Shown piece by piece: positions 23,336-33,705 of a DNA stretch of 64,000 nucleotides. Position numbers and translations under genes: made by a program. The notes under the pieces are model-generated. The model was not told where the DNA came from and made no database searches. It saw only the letters and a list, made by a program, of their open reading frames with translations. This DNA is from Massariosphaeria phaeospora (taxonomy: Eukaryota > Ascomycota > Dothideomycetes > Pleosporales). The stretch lies in NCBI GenBank assembly GCA_011032825.1, contig JAADJZ010000020.1, positions 496,001 to 560,000 of the forward strand. The letters are read 5' to 3'. How positions within the stretch are numbered: position 1 is the first letter of the stretch; every line of letters begins with the position of its first letter.

Positions 23336-24302
23336 TCACCCGACTTCAATAGCAACGTCTTCGTCGTCGTCAGAATCTTTTTCGTCCTCCGACGGCGGTG
23401 TATCCTGTTTCTGTTGTTGTAGTTCACGTTGTCGTAGTTGCTGCTGTTCAGCGTGGAGAACGCGCACCCGATCCATAACACGCTGCATCATCGCCTACAA
23501 CCCCTCACGTTAGCATCATCCGGCAAGCCATACCGACAAGGAAAGGACCTCTCCGTCCCACTTCTCCACTTACAAAGAAATCCCCCGACCCCAGCTCCAC
23601 ATCCCAGTTCTTGTGGGGCCAGTCATACACGCCCGAGAGCTCGTAGTCCGTCTCCGCGCCGCCAAACTCGCGGATGCGCTGCCACGCCGCAACGCGGAAC
23701 CCTGCTTCACGCAGCCGATAGACAAAGTCGGCCATAGCGCGCAGTGCATGGGCAACGACATGCACCATTTTCTCCTCGACAATGAGCTCAACGAGACATT
23801 CGTGCGGGTTTTTAGTATCAAACAGCGGTTCGAGCGCCATGCAGATGCCGCCAAAGTACTCGCCGTCGCGCATGTACTTGTCCTCGACGTGGGCTGTCGC
23901 CTGGTGGCCCGCAATGAACCAGTGCGGCGGCGCCTTGACGAAGATGCGCACGTGGCAGACGTGCTGGCTGGGGATGCATTCAGTGCCGAGCGCGTCGCTG
24001 TCGAAGAACTGGCGCAGGCGCGGGCTGCTGCTGTGCAGCTCGAAGATGTTGACGGCGTAGAAGCGCTCGGCGAGCTCGCGGGCCATGCGGGGTGTGATGC
24101 GGTCTTTGAGTTCGCCTGTCAGACTGGGCAGTCGCAGCGGCTTGGTCGGGCACGGCTTCGATGTGATGTTGCGGTCCGGCAGCACTTTCCAGCATTCGTT
24201 AAGCTCGACTAGGTGCGCGTAGACGAGGTCGCGGATCTCGCGGGGCATCTTGTTGTAGAAGCGCTCCGAGAAGTCGAGGTAGTCACTGTTTGACTGGGCC
24301 AT
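23336..24302 (-). CDS. 2EXR/F-box-like hypothetical protein
   Basis: Exons 24302-23574 and 23494-23336 encode 295 residues. The N-terminus (ERFYNKMPREIRDLVYAHLVEL) matches the fungal 2EXR-type pattern F-x-x-LPxEIRxxIY, a domain frequent in Dothideomycete lineage expansions and often F-box-like. The middle is globular with an HVCHVRIFVKAPPHW segment. The second exon encodes a glutamine-rich helix (AEQQQLRQRELQQQKQ) and an acidic tail (SEDEKDSDDDEDVAIEVG). Its stop overlaps a donor-like GGTGAGC, so a further 3' exon cannot be excluded. Exact function unknown. Confidence 0.72.
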
Positions 24303-27300
24303 GGCGATTGTTGTTGTTTGGAGATGATCTTAGAAGGGGGCTGACGAGAGAGTAGAGATCGGGTTTACACAAGTAGAGTAGACCAGCTTTGCGATAGTTT
24401 CGTTGTGTGTCGTCGCTGGTGGGAGAGAGACGTTGGATGGTGAAGGTGAGTGTGGTTATATGCTCGGCGCGCTATTCCGCAGTGGGCTAGCTTACCGTCT
24501 GTCTAAATACCATGCTAACCCCTTCGTGATCTTCGCACGTGGTGACTATTTGTAGTACGCCACGCGAATTTCTCAAACGCACATTCACTGGACAGGTAAA
24601 TTGTCAGACGTAACTGCAGTCAATCTTGCGATGCACACTAGCTGAGCATACAAATGTTGGAGAGTAGCGGATACGCAACCCTGCTCTTCAGCGTCATCAA
24701 TATCTTGTAGACTGAGGGTCTGAATATGCATCCACAACTCTCTGTTTCAACAAAGCCCTATGAGATTCAGTTCCCATTTTCTACTCGGCCAGACCTGTGA
24801 CGTATCCATGCACAGTGACTAGTCTTTGTCATGGACTAGGAGCCAAGACTGCGACTAAGTGGATGTCCTAACATCTATTTGGGACCCTCCACACGTGTCG
24901 GCGAACGAGCCCTACGAGACAGAACATCATGCCCGAGAACACAGCCCAAGCATATCCCCACGCATGACGCACCCTTCCACGCTGCTGCTGATCCATTCCT
25001 GTTTCCCGGCCGCGGCCGCAACCGCATCCTCCAGACCAGACCATACCAAGCCCCACGCTGCATCGCATTCCAGCAAAACTCATCTCCACCGCCACGACCC
25101 TCTCTGTGCGTGAAACAGCGTGACAGCATGCAATGGAGCCGCATACATAGCGCTAGAAAAAACGGGCGAGGTGAGGTGCCCAGTATAGCCGCCAGAGCGG
25201 GTCGTCGGGCTGCAGGAGCTGCAAACCACGCACGAGGGTGGAGCCGCCGGGCAGCAAAGTCCGTCGACTGGAACCCAATCGGGCAGCGAAGGATTTTCAA
25301 GAAAACCGAACATCTTGCGAGGTGAGTCACACTGCTGGGGTTTCTTTCGGCGGAGAACTGCAACGGAAAGATGAGAATGGGGATTGAGTGGAGTGGGGAC
25401 TTGAGTGGGACCCCTTCGGCATAGCGGATTTGGAAGGGGCTGCGAAATGGAATTTGTAGGGAAAATTACACTGTGTAGTAGTAGTAACTTAAGGGTAGAC
25501 GTGCTGTTGCAGGGTATAAGTGCCCCGCCAGATGCCCCGCCTGTTCTCGATGTGCGGACAATGGTCGTAGAAATTCCATGGCCCAAGGCAGCGCCTTGGC
25601 AGTCCTGGGTGGCTTTTATAGGTGTCGATGATGGAGATCTACAGATTTTGTCAGAGTCCTGGGAATCAAGCGTCATACTCGATTCTAAGTTCTAGAAGAG
25701 AACGCAGCCGTTGTGATTGGCATTCGTCTCCAGTGTTTTGTACGACTGGCGACCGAGTTTTGTGGTAGAAAAGTTACACACGATACTGATATCGCACTAA
25801 CTACGGTAAGCTTTCAAGCCATCAGCCATCGATCTTACTTTATACATGGCTCTTAAATTTGCCGGATCGAGGATTCCTTGCATCTCGATATGAAAGTCTG
25901 ATGTGCAGTCAGCAAGCTACTGGTCCGGGTGGAACCTGCTAGGGCATATAAAATATCAGGAGACCTTTGTCCACTCGTCATTCCTGGTAGCTGCAGCATT
26001 ACACGGACGTGGAGTAGCCTCAAGCGCTCAACACGTGAGTCATTCGCTCTCGAGACCTGGTTATCGGTACTAGGCTCCGCTGTGCGACTGCAGGAGCGTT
26101 GAGAACAGAAGATAATGTATCATCGTACAGGTGTGCTGCATAGAGACGGAAGGAGAACGGCTTGCCTGATACAGCTGTCGCCATGAGACCACCAAGCCGC
26201 CAAAGGGCCACAGCGATACAGCAGGAACGACGTCAAGGTATATCAAAGGCGGAGGGTGGGGCAGCACTGGATACGGGTTGATAGTGGCAGTTGCTCGCCT
26301 TAGACGGAAGAACGATAGGCCACTGTGATCCCAATCTGGCACGTTGACCTGCCCGAGCATGGAGTAGGTGCTGTTGTGTAAGTGTGGCCCTCTAGAGAGA
26401 CCCAATCGCCGTAGGAAGAGCCAGTAAGGGGACGACAGGTTTGGTCACACTTTCGACGGACGCTCTTTTGCAGATACGTGCACCGTGAGAGCGTGGAACT
26501 ACCTTGGAGACATTCGAAGGCGAGGATCCAGCTTACATTGTAGGGCTTTCGGAGCCCTTCCCTCGGCCCGCTTTTGTTGAGAAGATGCATATGGCTCCAC
26601 ATGTGGACTCGCTCACCGGAAACTCAAAGGGCGTCAGCAGGACGGCCACGGCCCGTAAGGTGAGGGGGGACTTCGGAGACGAGGCGGCGTGGTTACACCG
26701 GATAACAAGTGTTTATATATTGTTGGTCTGGAGTCGGGGTTCAAGTGCGCTAGCCAGGCCACGGAGGGGTTCTGGAAGACTGTGATTTGCGCACCGAAGG
26801 CGCCAGTCAAGCGACGCGGTGCGGATGCGGATCTGCGCTTCTCTTGGTGGCAGTGCAGAGTTTTCTCATTAGCGGCCGTCTGCTAGCGAGCAATGGATGG
26901 ACACTGAGGGCAGGCGCCGAGCTGCGCTGCTGTTCCTGCATGGCAGGCGCCGTCGGAGGCGCTGACGTGGCTACGTCTAGCAACAGCAACAGCTTGGACT
27001 GACGACACTACCGCTGGGTGTCACCGCGTCGCAGCAGCCGTCGAAGCCCGAGTGTTCCGCCGTTCAAAGTAGGCGTACTAGCACGAGATATGTTTTGTTG
27101 GTTGTGGAAGCCGGCTGCGAGGGACTGTATTTGGCCTGGCTGACAGGTGCCAAGACGGGCCCGTTGCAGTCAATTAGGAAGAAAGCAGCTGCGGAGATGA
27201 CAAGTCTGCGTCCAGCGCGGTACGTGGAAGGCTATACCGAACCTCGAGATGGCACTATCTATGTAGAAGCCGGCCGGATCGAAAATAACGGCCCTGGTGC

Positions 27301-29002
27301 GTGCCGCGACGGGAGAATGATCAGCAGCTAGCCCGAAGCCGCATGGCTGCCGTTGTACGTCTAGCGACAGGGCGACAGGCGGCGGGCGACGGGCGACGGG
27401 CGACGTCCGCAGCTGTTCGTGCTCAGCGGTGGTTGCATGTGGAGCGGTGAGAATCGGGCGGATCTGGTGCGGTGGAGACAGATGCAGACTGCTGTCGGGG
27501 CAGGAGGGGGATGGTAGGCGCATGAGGCTGGGCGGGTGCTCCGGCACGAGAAGCAGCTTCGACGGGTTTCATGTGCTTCGAGTCGGCCAGTCGACCAGAA
27601 AACCGGCAGACGTGCTCTGGAAGAGTGGAGTCTGACCGGCAGCGGGGATGCGCTGGAGGGGACGAGGGGACGACGCAGGCCATAGACGCGTGCGAGCTGC
27701 GCTCCTGTTGCGACGACGCTGGACTGGGCAAGCGAGCAGTGAGCGGCGAGTGTCGTGCAGTTCGCCCGCCATGGGCCAATTGAGGGGCCGGCCACGCCTA
27801 GGTGCGGGCGTCGCGATGCTCTACTCTCGGCCATCATCCATGGCTCTCCAGGGAGCGGCATGGCGATAGTGCGAACTGAAGGATGCAGACGCGTCTGTCC
27901 TGCTGATTTGCTGCATCGGCGCACAGGATGGACTCTCCAGCGCTTTTCTTTTTCGACTCTCGCGCGGGCGCGTCTGCCCTACAGCCGGGGCACGCTGGGC
28001 TGGGGCTCGTATGGAAGAAGCTGGGCGAACAATCAACCGCGAGAGTGCCGGATCAAGAGCACCGCGACGGGGGAGCCCAGCGGGGGACTCGTCGGTCCCG
28101 TCCAGCCACATAGCTACCTAGCTCTTTGCCAGGCCTCTCGCAGCATCAGACGAGGGGGGAGGGAGGGCTTCTGCAGTCTGCACGGCGTAATCAGGCTGGT
28201 GGCGGGCTGTCTGCAAACCTGAGGGCCAGTGTCGACGCTGCGTCACCCAGCACCCAATGGCGCGCCGCCTGCAGACCCGATGCCGTGCAGAGCAGCAGCA
28301 GCCAGCGGCAGCAGCAGCAGGCAGCGCAGCAGGCAGACACGCCGCCAGTGTGGGGGAGGAGACGTACAGTGTAAGTTACGGTATCGAAGGCAGCAGAAGC
28401 CATGGCTGCCGTCGTCTGGACTCTGGCGGCGGCGCGACGCGTGGGCCGTCGTCTGGGAGCAGTGATGAGTCGGAGGTGATGGGCCGCAATGTGTCCAGCA
28501 AACGCCCAACCCAACGCTGATGTGTTATAAGGCGGGCGGCCCCTGCGCGCTGGTCGAGGAAAAAAAAACACGGAGTCCTCGTACGCTATTATCGCTATTA
28601 TTACCCCTGCCAGACGTGTGACACTGACGCACTGACGGCCGATCGCCCAGCAGTGCCAGACAGTGCCAGCGCCAGTACTAAGAGTGCCAGTGCTCACTCC
28701 TCTCCCTCCTCGTTGCTGCCACCGTCCGCGCGCCCCATTATGCCCCATCGCCATCTCCCGCGCCGCCGCCAGGACCCATGAGCTTGCTACCTAATCTCGA
28801 CCTCGCCCGTCGCACAACACTCGCCGCGCTCCCTCACTGAGGCCTTTTACCCGCCCGCTATCGATATCTTGCCGTTCCGCCTCCGGCGCAGGCCTCAGCA
28901 CTCTCTCCTCAGGCCTCACCGAGTGCCGCCCGGCTCACCTCGCTCCTCACCCTCCCTCTGCCCTCCGGCCCTCTGTCGCAAGGCCTTATAACCCCCTTCG
29001 CC
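24303..29002. other. Gene-free 4.7-kb region upstream of the 808-residue protein
   Basis: No gene recognised on either strand. 24.3-26.5 kb has average composition with short frames only. 26.6-28.5 kb is GC-rich with purine-rich blocks and CAG-type runs (28280-28340). 28680-29000 is pyrimidine-rich and CCTC-rich, typical of a strong fungal 5' leader. It could hold a long promoter, a long leader or a noncoding transcript; nothing in the sequence settles this. Confidence 0.5.
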
Positions 29003-31429
29003 ATGTCGCAGCAGGCGTACGTCGAGGACTGCCACTCCGACGACTCCTCCGACGACGTGCTCGAGTATCGCAGGTCGCCCGCCGCCGCGCCCAATGTCTC
29101 TGCCAAGCGCTCGCACCCCTCCGACCTCAACGAGAAGACGCCCTCGGCCGTCGACTCCATTGACCTTCCGTCCGACAAGGCCGTCCACATCAGTGACGGC
29201 ATCAGCGATAGCGGGTACTCTAGCCACACCGCCGCTACTATGAGCTCCTCTAATTCGGCTCCAAGTGCCCAGTTGTCGCAGAGCCCGCCCTCTGTCCCCG
29301 CCAGCACTGCTCATTTCCCGCCGCCGAGCCCGGCCATGAAGAGACGGCCGACCATTGGCGACGACCGCAAGAACAGCAGCCAGAACAGCCCGCGCAAGCC
29401 GCTGCAGAAGTCCGGCTCCATCTCGTCGAGGCGGCCGCCTCCGAAGGAGCGCGAGCGCGAACGCAGACCGACCATCACTGCAGCCGACGAAGTGCCGGAC
29501 TGCATTGATCCCAACTGTACCAAGTGCGGCCCCAGTTTACGGCCGTCGCGCAGGCCACGGCCTGAACTCTCGCCGCTCGACTCTGGCCTGGACATCTCCT
29601 ACTCGCCGTTCAACGACCAGGCTTCGCACGCCTCGGATCCCACTGCATCCTATACCTCTCCACCATCACCAGCCTTCAGTCGACAGCGCCCTCAATACGC
29701 CCAAGGCTCTGTTGTTGTTCAGCCGGCCCAGCCACATCGACGCTCATCCTCCACTCAACGACCCATGAGCTATCATGGCGGGGATGCTGGACAAGCGGGC
29801 TACTGGGCCGCTGGCATGCAGCCTCCCTTCCCAGGCCAGCACGTTCCTGGCCCACCCCCGTCAATGTCCGCCCACTACAACTTGCCGACTCCCCAGATGT
29901 CTCCGTACATGATGGGGGCCGCTCCTGCGAATCCATATTACGCTGGACACCCGATCCAGCAGCAGGCGTCTTCGCAATACGACATGCAGCGACCGCCGCC
30001 TCCCAACCGGGACTCGTCCAGTTACAATACGCGGCGTCCCGTGTCTGGCTATGGACCAGCACTTGTGACGCAGCCAGATCAAAGCAGACAGCAGAATATG
30101 CCTTCCGCGCGATACCCACCTGCTCCTAAAAGCGCGCGACAGGACCGGTTCCCGCATGCCCAAGTCGAATCCGAAAGCTCCGAGTATGAGTCTTCGGAAG
30201 AGGAAGTGGAAGATACCCGCCGCAAGGACCGCGCGCTTATGCCTCCTCCGCAGATGATGCCTCCTCCGCAGATGATGCCTCCTCCGCAGATGAAGCCCTC
30301 AGCACCACGGCGCCCAAGCCTGGTACACGCGCATACGACCAAGACATTCAACGCAGAGCGTCGCATGTCCCAGTCTCAGACACTTCCAGAACGCCCCCGG
30401 GAACGAGATCCCCGGGACGCGCGGTCCACTCGCGTATCGCGTGCACCGTCAGTCAGCAGCCGTCCTGCTTTGATCCAGCATCCCCAGGCTCAGTCGGCAT
30501 TCGAGACTTCGCGGAACGCTAGAGTCGTCGTTGAGAACGCAAAATCTCGTCGTCGCCAGTCCTACCAAGCTTATGACCACGAGTACGAGGCCCAGGTCAA
30601 GCGTGAGAAGCAATACGAGGCCCAAGTGAAGCGCGAGCAGCAGCAGTATGAAGAGCAAGAGAAACGTGAGCAAGAGTACGAAGCGCGAGAGAAACGTGAG
30701 AAACGCGAGAAACGCGAGCAAGAGTACGAAGCGCAAGAGAAACGTGAGAAGCGCGAGAGACGGAAAAGTCATCGAGACTCCAAGATATACTATGAGGAGC
30801 CTGAGCTTCCTCCCGCCCCACGCCGACGAGCCACCAACGCCGACTCTCGCCAGGCGGATGAATATATCGTCGCACCCCCCAAGGAACCCAGGACCGCTGT
30901 AGACGCCGCTGAAGAATACCAACGGGACACCCGAGGGAGCAGTGACCCTCTTACGGAGCATATTCACCGAGCTGCCAAGAGAGCTTCGCGAGTGCCATCC
31001 GGCGGACCTTCAGACAACGGATCGTCCCGTGGCAAAGGTGGAGACAACGCAAGCCGTATCAGCCACTCAAACCGCACCACGGTCACGAATGGCGGAAATA
31101 ACGGCGAGATCCGGCTTCGTGTAGACGCATCCGCGCCTCTTAGTCTTCAATTCAACGGTGATATGGAGGGTCGAACCCTGCAGATCAATCCTGCCGAGGA
31201 CGGCATGGCCGATATAGTTATCGCCAGTTCCACTCGCGACAACGAGAACACCTACCGAAGCGAGAGGGGAAGCGTCCAGGGCAGCAGGAAGTCCATTGTC
31301 TCGAGCCAGCCCAGACGGGATGCGGAGGATGCCTCTGTCCGAAGCAGCCGAAGCGGCCAGACCAGGCGAGAGGCAGAAAGACGGCCCCTGCGACGACGGC
31401 GTGACACTGAGTACTATGAGGGACGCTAG
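29003..31429 (+). CDS. Intrinsically disordered 808-residue protein of unknown function
   Basis: One uninterrupted frame of 808 codons. I do not recognise a named family. Most of the chain is low complexity: Ser/Pro-rich at the N-terminus with SGYSSHTAA, a compact cysteine segment CIDPNCTKC near residue 166, a Pro/Gln/Met-rich middle with three MPPPQM units (about 30240-30297), an acidic ESESSEYESSEEEVED patch, and a charged region built from YEAQVKREK/EYEAQEKREK units (about residues 530-595) likely to form a single helix or coiled coil. Near the C-terminus is the only fold-like segment (GEIRLRVDASAPLSLQFNGDMEGRTLQINPAEDGMADIVI), followed by an Arg-rich end. The ATG follows a pyrimidine-rich leader. 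Regulatory or scaffold roles are guesses only. Confidence 0.85.
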   Translation: MSQQAYVEDCHSDDSSDDVLEYRRSPAAAPNVSAKRSHPSDLNEKTPSAVDSIDLPSDKAVHISDGISDSGYSSHTAATMSSSNSAPSAQLSQSPPSVPASTAHFPPPSPAMKRRPTIGDDRKNSSQNSPRKPLQKSGSISSRRPPPKERERERRPTITAADEVPDCIDPNCTKCGPSLRPSRRPRPELSPLDSGLDISYSPFNDQASHASDPTASYTSPPSPAFSRQRPQYAQGSVVVQPAQPHRRSSSTQRPMSYHGGDAGQAGYWAAGMQPPFPGQHVPGPPPSMSAHYNLPTPQMSPYMMGAAPANPYYAGHPIQQQASSQYDMQRPPPPNRDSSSYNTRRPVSGYGPALVTQPDQSRQQNMPSARYPPAPKSARQDRFPHAQVESESSEYESSEEEVEDTRRKDRALMPPPQMMPPPQMMPPPQMKPSAPRRPSLVHAHTTKTFNAERRMSQSQTLPERPRERDPRDARSTRVSRAPSVSSRPALIQHPQAQSAFETSRNARVVVENAKSRRRQSYQAYDHEYEAQVKREKQYEAQVKREQQQYEEQEKREQEYEAREKREKREKREQEYEAQEKREKRERRKSHRDSKIYYEEPELPPAPRRRATNADSRQADEYIVAPPKEPRTAVDAAEEYQRDTRGSSDPLTEHIHRAAKRASRVPSGGPSDNGSSRGKGGDNASRISHSNRTTVTNGGNNGEIRLRVDASAPLSLQFNGDMEGRTLQINPAEDGMADIVIASSTRDNENTYRSERGSVQGSRKSIVSSQPRRDAEDASVRSSRSGQTRREAERRPLRRRRDTEYYEGR

Positions 31430-33705
31430 CGTCCGGCATCGCATCGAGCCATCTCAATCCGCCGTCGAAACTTGTCGCATGCTCGTGTTTCTCATACCCA
31501 TTTCCTTACGCGCGTTTCTTTCCGTCCTATCAACTTTTTCACTGGCGGACCGGAGTGCCACCAAAAGCTTTTTCCAACCAAAAAGGGAGGGCATCATTGG
31601 CATCATTTCCCCTCCGCCTCGGGAAAAGATCTGGTAGTAGCACAGTCAGTTTGTTGTTTGTTTCTTCTTGGGCGTTTGCAGGATTCCCCCTTTTCAGCTA
31701 CTGCGTTTTTTTCGGTTCTTTTTTTTGCGCGAACAAGTGCGGGTCACAACGGTTTTTTACTTGCTAGATAGGAAACGCTCACGCACCCCCCCTGAACCTT
31801 TGCAGCCCAGCCTGCGTGGAAGCGTTTTGGTCACGATGCAACGAGACTGTACGATCGATCGGATTTGATGGCCGTGTTTTTCTGTTGGTTTGTCTGTTGG
31901 TTGGTTGGCTTTGGTGGATGCGAGCTGTTTTTTTTTCACACCCTTTTTTCTCTTCACACTTCTTTGGCTTTTGGATGAGAGAGCGAGCGAGCAAGCAAGC
32001 AAGCGAAAATCGACTACCTCTGTCCCCTCTTCCTTGCACGACAACTCAACCCCCTTACTCATCCCCTCCCCCCTTTTAAACGAAAATCTCGTTGTCATTT
32101 CTTTCGCAAAATACCAACACCTGTTTTGATTGTTTTGTTTCGCAATTTGGGTTTTTTGGAGGATTTAATACCCTTTCTACCTTGTTGTTGCCGCTGTTTC
32201 TCGGAATTCTTGTCAGCGAGTGAGCGGGTCGGGTTGGGTTGTTTGTTGTTTTGTCTGCTTGTTGGGGTGGGTTTGGCTCGGCTTGGGTCGGATTGGTTGG
32301 GACTGGAGTGGATGGGATGGCATGGAAGCATGTGGGCACGCGGGCGAGGCTCAACGACGATTATGATGGATGGATGGATGGATGGATGGGGCATGACAGT
32401 AGAGGCTGGGCTGGGTCTGGGCCGGGGGCATGAGAGAAGGGAGAGCTGGGCAAAAAAGAAACAATTTGGGTATACTACACCAGATAAGCACTCACTGATA
32501 GTTTTGGCCCGGTCACGTCTCAGCGGACCCAAGCAAGCAAGCAAGCAAAATCTCACAGATTAGTTCCTTTTTGCCTTTGATGCTGCCTGTTGCTTCTCCG
32601 TGATGTTTCTTTCTTTCTAAACTAACAGTGACATTCGCTCTATGCATTTACTGCCTGCTGTGCCCTGTCTATGTCCTGCCCTACACCGCAAAAACCTTCT
32701 ACCTACCTACCTACCTACCTAATAGCTAAGCCAAGTCAAGTCAAGTCCAGTTAAGTCAAGACAAAGCTAAGACAAAACTGTGTAACATATAGAGAAGAAT
32801 CCTTTTATTTGCACTAGCCTTGCTAGCAGTAGTAGCTACTACAACAATATAAATATATCTGTCTACGCACGCAAGTTACTTACTTACTTATGCGAATACT
32901 AGCTATCCAGAGCAGACGGACGGACACTGTTTGGGAGCTAGCCTGCAAGGGAGAAATTTTTCCTTCTTTGCTTGCTTCATTCTAGACTTCAACCAGGACC
33001 AGAGACACAAGACACAGTTACAAGAAGCGCATACCTGTCTAGTAATGCGATGCGATGCGATGTAATCCAATATGATGTAACGCGTAAGCAATACAGTCGA
33101 ATCTAGTAAAGTTAAAGTGTGCAAGATATCTGGCCGCGTTTCAATTAAGCTTTGGGTTTGCAGTTTTCAAAAGTGCTATAACAGCACAAGATAGGACATA
33201 ACATAACATGATACTGTTGACGATAGACTACTAAACAGGGAAGGAAGAAAGACATCAAGGAAAAGAGAGTGTGCAGGCAGACCAACCAAGCGAGCGCTAA
33301 GTAGCAGCAGCAAATCTGTCTGTCTAGTGGAAATGCAGTAAGATGCAGTGAGATAAGATGAGAACAATTGAGAAGAGGTACTACCCATGTCCTCAGCAAC
33401 CAGCAACCAACCAACAACAAGCATACCGCTCACCAGACTTTGCACTCTTATACTCTTTCTCATTCCGTTCTGTTCCACTCCATATATAACCTAACCTAAG
33501 CTACACACACTCCCAATAATTTTGACTTAGTAGTTCAGTTCAGTTCAGTGAAAAACCCCCAGAACCCAAACGCATCTCCGTTTTAAAGGCGGCACAAACC
33601 CAGTGAATGCCCCACTAAATGTCCCCCTTTTCCGTTCAAAATACATCAAATGTCCCACTCCCTACAACCGCTCTACCATGGGAAAGCAAAGGCTCGCAAA
33701 CCCCT
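31430..33705. repeat. Convergent intergenic interval rich in tetramer and pentamer repeats
   Basis: About 2.3 kb between the 3' ends of the disordered-protein gene and SND1. T-runs at 31690-31760 and 31929-31960; GAGC/AAGC repeats near 31981-32006 and 32531-32547; ATGG near 32364-32390; CTAC near 32700-32722; AAGTC-like near 32733-32763; TTCAG near 33532-33549. No gene is recognised; part is presumably 3' UTR. Confidence 0.8.

Noticed and set aside
28191..28754. 187-codon minus-strand open frame upstream of the 808-residue gene
   Set aside because: Low-complexity translation with poly-Cys, poly-Arg and poly-Leu runs from CAG- and CGG-type repeats; no family resemblance.
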